This document shows positions 54,948-64,000 of a DNA stretch of 64,000 bases, one piece after another. The DNA comes from Lutraria lutraria (lineage: Eukaryota; Mollusca; Bivalvia; Venerida; Mactridae): NCBI GenBank assembly GCA_964023205.1, contig OZ026848.1:5880501-5944500 (forward strand), given 5' to 3'. The notes under the pieces are model-generated. The model saw only the letters and a program-made list of their open reading frames with translations. It had not been told where the DNA came from and made no database searches. Within the stretch, counting starts at the first letter, position 1, and each line of letters opens with the position of its first letter. The position numbers and the translations under genes are program-made.

Positions 54948-57900
54948 CTATAGCAACGGTTCTGTACCATTCCAGTCAACTTCTGCACCTTCCCATCTGT
55001 AATTGGAAACAATGTTCTTATTATAATTTACTATATAAAGAATAGGACATTTTTGGAAACAGCTAAGTTTGTTAAGTAAGAAATAATGTTCTATATTAGA
55101 TTAGAAAAAATGACTTCATTTAAAATCGAAACAAAATCCAATTATATATATTTAAAGATTGACCTTCATTAGTTTACTTTACACATAGTAGAATGATTAT
55201 TCAAACGTATCTCTAACAATTCATACATACAGCCACTGTGTAGACATGTGAAAAAAAGATAACATTGTTCAGTAAAACCCTGTGTTAGAAGTCACCTCTG
55301 AATAAAGGCCACTCTTAGAATAAGGGCCATTCTTTGTAAAACCATCATTGATTATTAAAAACAAACTGACAAAGGCATCAGTCAAAGGCCACATTTTGTC
55401 ATTCCCAAGGAGGCAGCCTTTGTTCACAAGTTTGACTGTTCTAAACAAGACTTACTTTGTTCTGATACAATGTTCGAGTGGAGGGACTAACTCTTCTTCT
55501 GAAGGAGGTTCAAATGTCCTACTGTTTGTATCTGTTGAGACAATAACATAAATACATGTAGCTGTAATTCACATAATAAGACGATTGTTTGTTTCATTGG
55601 GTTTTACGCCATTTTTAACATTATTTCAGTCATATCGTGGCGGGCAGTTATCCTAACCAGTTTTCCTGGACTTCATTTAGGCCTTATCCAGTACTAACAA
55701 CATTCTATCCATAAGCGTCACAATAAGACTAATGTCTTTCATAATGAGCAAATCAATAAGTAGTACAATAAATTCTGTTTCCTGATTTATTTACCTGAAT
55801 ATTTACTTATTTCGAGTTTTACGCCCCTTTTCAACAGTCAGAGTCACATGAGGCGGACAGTTCACCTAAGCATCATTCCTGGGAAGAACCAGTACTAGAC
55901 TCCCATCCTCCGTAAGCAACTGCATACTTTCTCACATAAAGAGACATTGTCAGTAGCGGGGCTCGAACCCATGACCCTCTATAAGTGAGAGGTTACAGTT
56001 ATGTGATTACCTGAGTAACTTCGAAGCTGACGTAAGGGACAACCATAGGTATAAATCTAATAATAAACATGAATAAATCAAGTGCAGATACTAATCAAAT
56101 TATCTTCACTGTCAACTATACAGGCTTTTTTATCTAATGTACAGTCATTGACATAACAGAAACCTACCAATAGTTAGTTTGATTTCTTCTTGCTGTCTGG
56201 CTAAACCATCATAATAATAGAGATCAAATCTTTTCTCAACTTTCCAGTCACTCGTCAATTCTTTCCTTGTACAAAACATCACACTGAAATGACTCTCACT
56301 ACATACAACCCAAATAGGGTAGCGAGGTGTCTTCATATAGGTACCAACCTGAAATATTACACATTATGTTATCATGAGGCCATGCTTTAATAATTGATGG
56401 GTTTGAAATTACGTGCCTATCTCATTAAAAAATCAGCCAGACCAAAATTTTAGCAATTTTGGCAACTTCTTTTTCTTCTTTATTTCAACTTTTCCTTTCT
56501 AAAACATTTCGGAAATGTCAACAAAAATACCTAACTAATAAACTGTTAAAAGGCCCACATGGAAGATTGATTTTACCCAAATGTGCAGCCTCATGAAATA
56601 AAGTCATTATTATTATCATAAAAGTTTTGGTTGTGAAGTGGCAAACCATAACTTTTTAGAATGGCTTAATAATGAATATAGTTCATATAACAAAGCTAGA
56701 AATTGCTCAAAAGAAAATGTAGTCACTAGTCAGATTTCAGGATAAACACAGCAGAAGTCAGCTACCTGGAGGTATTTCAGCTATTAAAGGGCGGAACTGA
56801 CAACAAAAAATGAATATTTTTGACTTTTTTTATCTATGCAATACAGAACAATAAACAATATTTTTTTACAGCTTGTCTGAGCTAGTTAGTAATTTTATTT
56901 CTATCTCTTGGTATTTGAAATCTAACACTACTGTTAATTACCCTCAGAAGAAGAAAAAACAATCAATATATACCTTTCACAAGTAAAATGCATAACTACT
57001 CCTCAAACATACATTGGAAGTATAAATAAATTCAACTTCTTTACACAGTTACATTTTATACACCAATCAAATAGCACAGGTCAAACACTTACCTGGCAAG
57101 ACTTATAATGTTCAAACAGAGACATTAGACCGACATCACATCGTGAGACAATACCCTTCAATATCATAATATTTCCTTCACCGGAATCCAGTTCCATTAC
57201 ATCGTTAAATACATTAGAACTCGCTCGTCCTGACAGATATAGGTTAACCATTTCCTACAGTGAGAAAATATACAATTAATCCAAACAAATATCCGCAAGC
57301 AGTACCAATGCTAGTCTGTTCACCACCTCGGTGAGATCTACCCACCTATGAAGTTACATTATGCTACCTCTCATAGTTTCTAAATTATGAGCTACATTAA
57401 AGTTTTTGCACAAATGCAGACGATGCAGTGATAAAAAAATGATAAAAACAACTGTCAAGCTAAAAATAGTAACATGTCCTACAGCCAAAACATATACAAC
57501 TAATTAAAACAAATATCTTAAGGTAACCTTAAAATGTGTATTATACCTAACTTGGTTTCACTAAGGGGAAACAATCCAATAATATAAAGGGAGGCTAATG
57601 TCAAATTACAGGTAATGGAAAAGTATTGTTCAAAAGCAGCCTTATATTGTCTGTCGCTCTCTTTGCGCCAGTCAACCAAAACAAGAAATATTCATAGTAT
57701 AAATTTAAACCTGTGGCCTAACCACTCAACCACAGAGGACCCTTCAGTTATTATTCCCAATCAATTAACCTGAAGTGATTTGTAACCTACCTGAGTACAA
57801 TAACCATGCTGCCCCATTAACTTATTGGTAGGTACATCCATATCATCTTTCAAACTGAAAAAAATGTAAACAATTATGAAGTACTTTCATTAACAAAAAT

Positions 57901-60900
57901 AAACTAGACAGGCATCAGAGCCACAAGATAAATCCAACCTTAACTACCGGTAAAGCATTTCCTCATTGATCCTTATATTTAACACTTGAATAATTTTGGA
58001 ACTACCCCTATCATAACCAGATATGGCATTTATTGAATACAAATCTAAGAGGTCACACATACCTGTCAATCTTTCTAGTTAATATCACAGAATATAATGA
58101 TAACATCACACCACCAAGGCCATCTAACTCAAACTGAAATATTTAAATGCAATAAGTAGTGCTGTTATGAATAGTCAGGACAAAGAATAAATAATTAAAG
58201 TAAAAGTAAGGCCATTATTCTTTTTGTTTCTGGTTACCTGCTCATTAAAAATAGGGTAGGTAGGATGGGCTGTTTGGCTCTTGAAAGCGTGTGAAAAGAT
58301 AAAGAGAGAAAGTGGATTTTCCGTTCCTCGGGATAACAAAAAAATCTTAAGTCACTGGGAAAAATTAGTGTGGGACTGGTAGCCAGAAACATACAGTTTT
58401 AAGCCTAACTCAATTTTAAGACAGGTATAAACATTGCCAAAAGTTCGACATTTAAAAAAATGTAATTTTAAATTCCTAACCAATTCTTTGCTTATCTGAA
58501 TTAAAGAATTTCCCACACTTAAATGGCATAGGAAGAGACAAAGAAATGTATCCAACAATTGAAATACAGTCTGATTATAATGCATAATTAGACAACTTAA
58601 CCAGTCTTCGAATTAGTGGGTTGCCCCCTGCCTGAAAGGATTTTTTTCCTTCCTTAAGTCTTTTGGGGACAACCCAGTTTTAGTGAGTTTCCTTCATAAA
58701 GTATATAGCCGGGCAACCTGGCATAAAAAATTAATTCAAAGACTGCTTAACACTATACCTGATTCACTACTTGCTTCATAAAACTTTGGAGATCATCAAA
58801 ATCAATAAATGTATACAAAGACAGCTGAAAAAAAGACAACAAGAATTAACACCTGAGACAGGAATTTGGTCTGTTTGGTAAAGCTTGATTATTGGTATTC
58901 AGGGGACATGGATTCATATAATTATATACTTCTTAAAAAGGGGTAGATTAAAAACCTAAAATTGGCTCAATGATCAATTTTGTTTGTCTTCGAATTTGCC
59001 CTTTTTTTAAACACAAATAATACAACATACAAAAACTTGTGTTTAACAATGGATACAGGTATCCTTTTGGCCCTTGGCCAATCTTTACAGTGATTGACTG
59101 CAGTGGTCTTGAACAAAATTTATTCCTGTTTAATTACATTGTAGATGTGCAAAGGATATATGACAAAATTTCCAAACACTTTAAACATACAAAAATGTTA
59201 TTACGGATGCGATATATTAAATGCCATCAACCACTATACATCAGTTCAATACAATGTCACTGAAAATGACATAAGGCCAACCCAGTCATAAATGCAATAA
59301 TGTCTAGAACCTAAATTAGTCCATGTACCCATTGAAAGTACTCAGTCCACTTCATGTACAATGTACTACAAAAACTTACTGTTTCAATAAACTCATCAGC
59401 TCTAAATTTACCTCCACTACCAATCACAGGACGACTTGATGGTCTGAAAGCAAACATATGACAAAAATAAATAAATACTTGGATTCGGCTACCATCTGCC
59501 CGAAAATACTGGCTTGGTTGGTTGTCACGACTTTTTCTCAAATATCTATTTTCTTAGTTCTGAGATATAGTTCATGAGAAAATTTTACAGATTTCTGAAA
59601 CTGAAAACATGTCTTGTCAGCAGAAAAAGAAGAGGAAACCAGGATTTTTTATGCCCAATGAATAAAACATGTGACTGATTTAACATTCTTCTGAAACAAT
59701 CAGACATTTGATGAAAGGTGTTAGAAAGTGCTAACTTATATCAGTTATAGAGCTGTCATAGACTATTCCAGGCATGTGCATAAAGCGACCCTCAATTACT
59801 TAGTAAAATTAAAATCAAATTATGAAAATCACACATAACTGATACCAACAATGTTACACAACGCTACATAAATGTATATAAATGTCATAGATTCAAAAAT
59901 GAAACAAAGCCAAATTGTGGACAAGGGCATATACAGGAAGAGAAAAAATATGGCCTTTATACACAGTTAAGATAGATTAATGCATGGTAAAGAGGGACTG
60001 TTTCTCACAAGCGGTCACCATTCATAGGTACCTATTCACTTAGGTATGACTGCGCTAGATATCAAGTAAATTCCATACATCCAGGACTGATTCTGTGAAA
60101 CATAATCTATCAGTAAAGATTCCAACATAAACTTACATGCAAACTATAGCTTTTCTTTTCTCACCAGCTCTCCAAAATATTTTTGCCAGAGCCATGTACA
60201 AAGCTTCTGTCCTTTCTTCACATGTAGGATCATTACTAGAATAATGGAAAAGATTTAGTTATGAAAAGAATCAAACAATGACAGATATTATTAAATGAAC
60301 AAACAGAATAAGAAACAATTCACCAGAGGTTGATTTTCAATCACTGGTAATAATTCCTCTTGCTTCACAAATTGAAATGAATTCACAACAAAAATGATTT
60401 TAAATCAAAGCACTGAAAGTACTCAATGAAACTGAACTTACATACACTTGCACTGCAACATAGAATGGGAACTAGTTAAACAATAGCATGACGTATGAAA
60501 AATGTAGTACATGGGTCTGCATCATAATTCATGCGCACCAAGTGAGTGATGGCTATGGAAAGTTTAACTATTGTTCAGTTTCCAAAAATCATACAATGAT
60601 TCAATACTATACAGTACCATAGACAGACAGAATCTACACAGAATGGTGCAATGACCTGAAGTGACCATCGTGTTGAATTTATCCTCAAACTAAATAAACC
60701 CCCAATGGATTTGTCCTTGTAACACATCACACCTTAATGATACTTGTACAAGTATTCAAATAAGATTATTTTCAACTTTACAAAATGTTTGTTTTCAAGT
60801 CTGATTTATATAGCTTGAAACATATCAACTGATAATACTGTGAGTACAATTTATAATACATACAATCTTTGTAGAGGTATCCTTTTTTCACCAAACAGAA

Positions 60901-63900
60901 GTTCTTGTACAACACAAGCCTGAACACTAGCTAGAACACCACATGGTCCTCCCTACAAAACAAATCAGTGTTACAATATCCCGTCAATTAACATTCCCTA
61001 ATCAAGAAAACCAAGAAGTTACTGAAGCTTTGATAGAGCAATATTTTGGTTACAATATAGCCAAGGAAAAGACTGTAAAAAGGCACAGAAAATTCTATGA
61101 TTCAATAAAGTTTACTATCCAATAACAAAATAATCACAAAATGGATTTTTTTCATATTTATGCCATACCTATGAAAAAAGTCAAAACAAAGTAAGTAACA
61201 TACCTTCTTTTGTACAATACCATATTTCAATTTTGGCATATCACAGAAACTAAAACTCTGAAATCTCCATTCATCGTTAAAACTCTGCATTGGTGTACCA
61301 AATATCAATGTCTTCAATGCCTAAAATGTACAATAAAATGAAGAAACTTGATAAACATTTCTATTAATAGATTACTGAGAGCCGTGTATATATACAGTTA
61401 TGATACTGGGAGGGTCGTATCAGGTTTCAGGCAAACATTGATTAACTGTTTAACGGCCCATTTGACAGCTATGGTCATTTCAGAGCTGCCCCACAGAGAG
61501 AGGACATAAGATACAGGAGAACCGGGCATTTACATCCCTACTCTTTTCTAATTGTTCTCCCATGTTCTTTATCGTGCCCAATGTAAAGCACCGACTCCAC
61601 TTGACCACAAATCAATCCACTTGAAGTCTTACCAAATGTTTTAGAAAATTTTAGTGTAACGGATAACTCAAATATTACCACTGCAGTTTTCACATCTATT
61701 GGTTTACAATTATGCTGATTTTTGTTGATTTTAGCTGAAGTTATTCGTGGTCCAACACTTAGTTTAGCGAGATCATCATCTAGACTATCAATGTCTCCCA
61801 TCTCCAAATCACCCACTTTCATAGAACTTGATGAAGATGATTGACTGTGAAATAAAATATTTATGGATAAGATTAAAATAGATTTTCCAAAGAGTTGAAC
61901 ATGTTCTAGTTATCATGATGCTTAAACCTTACGCTACCATGTATATGTAATAAGACAAGTATACCTGTGTACACCAATCTACATACTTGCCTACACGATG
62001 GGTATGAAAGTCTGCACAAATATCTACATACTTGCCTACATACCTTGTTTGTGGGAAAAAGTTTTAAATAATCCACCATTTCTTAAAAATTCACTGGCGA
62101 TACATATAATATTGACATAATTAATATACATGCTGTTCATATAATGTACAATCAATTTAAACCTGTGAAAACAGGCCATCTCTAGGTAAAGACATAATGT
62201 GGTCTTTATTGACAGATGGCAATTATTCAGAGGTCACTTTGTTCCAAATAATCAATGATGGTTTTTAAAAGAATTGCCTTTATTCATAAGGTAGCCTTTA
62301 TTCTGAGATGGCCGCTAACACAAGTTTGACTGATATTTACCTTGATGAATTTTTCTTAGTCTTGCCAGCAATACTGGAACTGTTAACACTATAATGTTTT
62401 GTGTCTTTCTCTAATGAAGTCTGTCTTCTAGTGCCAGAAGCCGGACGAGATCCTTCAATCTCTAACACATCATGAATGGATTTCTTTCTTCCACCTGATA
62501 TCATTGTTTCTATTTCTTTAACACTTTGATCACTGATATCTGACGGTCTACTAGTGTCACTGTTTGTATGTAATGGTTTAGAATTGATAACAGTTGGTTT
62601 TGATACAGTCTTGTTGGCACTCGTTACATTGTCTAGACTAGAAATCTTTGGCGAGTCATTTTCAAATAAATTCAATCTTTGATTTTTACTTGCAGACATA
62701 GGTCTTGGCTTGTTCATTTTTCTCCTTCCAGAATCCTGTAATAAAGTCATCTGGTTAATACTACAAATTTTATTAAACAGTACGCCAGAATATTTTTTTC
62801 AGGAGAAGTGTGCTAAAATTAACTAAATCAATACCAAAATGTATGTATTTTTTCAAATTCAGGCTTTTTATACATTGCAATTAACTATAGAAATAGCTTC
62901 CTGAAATAAGTGAAAACAATGCATTTAAGAATCAGTGATATGTTAATCATATCAAATTAAAATACTACAGAAATATAGAAACACCAAACAAACAAATCAC
63001 ACAAAAGAACAAAATCCAGTTTGTATCAATGAATGTATTAATATTTTATCAAGTAACACCTGAATGAATTGGTTGGCTGATATATAAACCTGTCCTGAAT
63101 ACTGGCTAGGGATTACATGAATACAAACTTTTACAGGGCAACTAATTAATACATTACTAGAACAGTTAAACCTGTGAACAAAGGCCACCCTTGGGAAAGA
63201 CATGCGGCCTTTATTGGCATGTGGCTCTTATTCAGATGTCATATTCATCTGGAACGAAATCAATGAAGGTTTTGAAAATGACCTTTATTCACAGGGTGGC
63301 CTTTATTGTCATATTCATCTGAATGATAATCAATGAAGATTTTTAAAAAAATGGCCTTTATTCACAGGGTGGTCTTTATTTGAAGGTGGTCACTGACAGG
63401 TTTGACTATATTTAAAATTTAGAAATTTTAAAATTTGCTATATCCAAACCTCTGTACTGGTTATGGGTCCAAACATTCCTAGAGATCTAGGTTTGGCGGT
63501 ACTTCGAGGTCGATTCTGTACAATTCTAGTAGGAAGCTGATCCTCCTCGTCTTCCATCTGTAACACTCCTGATCTACCATCTCCAAGTAATGTCTCTCCT
63601 TCATGACTGTCTTCTATCACTAAATCAGAATTGTTGTTCTTCGCAGGTGCTGGAAATTGATATAAAATTGTTCACATTTAAGTATAAGAAATTTTCAACA
63701 TACAGTGTCAGTATGCAATGAAAGTAAACTAATGAAGGGATGACCTCCTCCATTGACTTATTTTATATGCATCAAAATAAAGACAATAATTATTATAACA
63801 GAGAAATGTCTCTAATATAGACTAGAGACCACACTAAGGTCAATAAAAAATAATACATTTAAAGGACCATGACCTTACTACTAAAACCAACCGCATGCAC

Positions 63901-64000
63901 TGACACGATAATGATAAAGTAATAAAATAACACACCTTTGCTTTCTACTTTCTTTGTAAATGTTACAGGCTGATTTTTTGGTCTTCTCTTCTGTGATGTA
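54948..64000 (-). CDS. MINDY4: MINDY4 (FAM188B)-type ubiquitin carboxyl-terminal hydrolase, C-terminal 620 aa
   Basis: Minus-strand exons, 5' to 3': 63936-64000 (partial), 63450-63649, 62341-62735, 61679-61844, 61204-61320, 60864-60952, 60137-60235, 59380-59443, 58759-58824, 58063-58133, 57791-57854, 57093-57254, 56168-56348, 55456-55531, 54948-54996 (TAG). All phases agree. The first four exons give about 275 Ser/Lys/Arg-rich, probably disordered residues. The catalytic domain follows: [12 protein letters not shown], then [18 protein letters not shown], later GQHGYCTQ, then SESHFSVMF. Catalytic Gln (61210-61212), Cys (60941-60943) and His (56289-56291) are all present. The end, [20 protein letters not shown], is characteristic of MINDY4. 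MINDY enzymes are cysteine proteases that prefer K48-linked ubiquitin chains. The start codon lies right of the window. Confidence 0.93.
55269..55440 (-). mobile_element. 'ACAGTCAAACCTGTG' MITE, inverted copy, last-but-one exon edge
   Basis: 'aaccctgtgttagaagtcac' at the left and 'ttgttcacaagtttgactgt' at the right; interior 'catcattgattattaaaaac'. It lies in the last MINDY4 intron, ending 16 bases from the exon at 55456. Confidence 0.8.
55583..55700 (-). mobile_element. SINE 3' body of another subfamily
   Basis: 'gttttacgccatttttaaca', 'ttatttcagtcatatcgtgg', 'cgggcagttatcctaaccag' resemble the conserved 3' region of molluscan V-SINE-type elements. The tRNA head is not seen. Confidence 0.5.
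55812..56016 (-). mobile_element. tRNA-derived SINE, minus strand
   Basis: 'acgccccttttcaacagtca', 'gggaagaaccagtactagac', 'agcggggctcgaacccatga' (B-box inverse), 'aagtgagaggttacag'. MINDY4 intron. Confidence 0.85.
57300..57435 (+). repeat. Dispersed repeat, copy 2 of 2
   Basis: See 54580-54730; both lie in the MINDY4 region in direct orientation ('accaatgctagtctgttcac', 'cggtgagatctacccaccta'). Confidence 0.65.
57710..57745 (-). mobile_element. tRNA-like A-box fragment
   Basis: The minus strand reads 'gggtcctctgtggttgagtg' + 'gttaggccacagg', the head of a tRNA-derived SINE cut short. Confidence 0.45.
60864..61320 (-). other. MINDY4: Catalytic-centre exons of MINDY4
   Basis: Exon 61204-61320 reads [20 protein letters not shown] and ends KYGIVQKK. 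Exon 60864-60952 begins [20 protein letters not shown]. The Gln six residues before the nucleophilic Cys matches the oxyanion-stabilising Gln of MINDY1. The intron falls between KK and GG, separating the two catalytic residues. Confidence 0.92.
61440..61560 (+). repeat. Dispersed repeat shared (inverted) with 48105-48230
   Basis: 'gcccatttgacagctatggt', 'ccacagagagaggacataag', 'cgggcatttacatccctact'. It lies in the intron between exons 61679-61844 and 61204-61320. The minus-strand frame at 61538-61822 runs through from the true exon into this intron. Confidence 0.7.
62151..62335 (+). mobile_element. 'ACAGTCAAACCTGTG' MITE abutting a MINDY4 splice donor
   Basis: Left 'tttaaacctgtgaaaacagg', right 'gctaacacaagtttgactga'. 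It ends five bases from the donor of exon 62341-62735 (minus strand), so it supplies the intron sequence beyond the first few donor bases. Confidence 0.8.
62341..62735 (-). other. MINDY4: Large disordered exon of MINDY4
   Basis: 395 nt starting [20 protein letters not shown]. Rich in Ser, Lys, Asn and Arg, with no domain. The motif [13 protein letters not shown] near the C-terminal side stands out as a possible short linear motif. Frame continuity with both neighbours supports it as coding. Confidence 0.85.
63164..63412 (+). mobile_element. 'ACAGTCAAACCTGTG' MITE with internal duplication
   Basis: Left 'cagttaaacctgtgaacaaa', right 'cactgacaggtttgactata'. The segment 'cttattcagatgtcatattc...gaaggttt' appears twice (about 63230-63275 and 63308-63345), giving a longer copy of about 250 bp. 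Confidence 0.8.

Noticed and set aside
4893..56016. tRNA genes at the several A-box/B-box sites
   Set aside because: All copies lack pairable acceptor stems, carry long conserved non-tRNA bodies with A-rich tails, and recur as families. They are SINEs.

Overview
The window is nuclear DNA from an animal. Genes are split into many short exons with GT-AG introns, the DNA is AT-rich, and introns and spacers are full of tRNA-derived SINEs and short inverted-repeat (MITE-like) elements. The repeat types, including a SINE whose tail resembles the molluscan V-SINE type, suggest a mollusc, most likely a bivalve. This is inference; species cannot be named from sequence alone.

Layout: (1) 1-3610, no recognised gene, with a SINE at the left edge. 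(2) 3611-10181 (+), the 3' end of a gene whose protein ends in a C3HC4 RING finger split over two exons, with a 5.3 kb repeat-rich intron. (3) 10182-30080, about 20 kb with no recognised gene; it holds MITEs, two non-LTR retrotransposon remnants, a 37-bp minisatellite and SINE fragments. (4) 30081-50512 (+), a 23-exon gene reconstructed exon by exon with every splice phase agreeing. It encodes about 937 aa: UBA, coiled coil, UBX, acidic and Gly/Pro-rich linker, Elongin BC-box-like helix, then about 16 leucine-rich repeats. (5) 50513-54947, a convergent intergenic/3'UTR region full of MITEs. (6) 54948-64000 (-), the C-terminal 620 aa (15 exons) of a MINDY4 (FAM188B) K48-type deubiquitinase with all three catalytic residues; its 5' end lies beyond the window.

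All three genes belong to the ubiquitin system: a RING ligase candidate, a p97/VCP-adaptor-like protein that may also be a cullin-ligase receptor, and a deubiquitinase. The clearest candidate for something undescribed is the UBA-UBX-BC-box-LRR protein, which would join p97 recruitment and Elongin-cullin substrate recognition in one chain. The other notable signals are repeats: exact 8-bp target-site duplications, TTAA-flanked elements, nested insertion, a 32-bp array grown from a MITE end, and duplicated exon edges carrying decoy splice sites.
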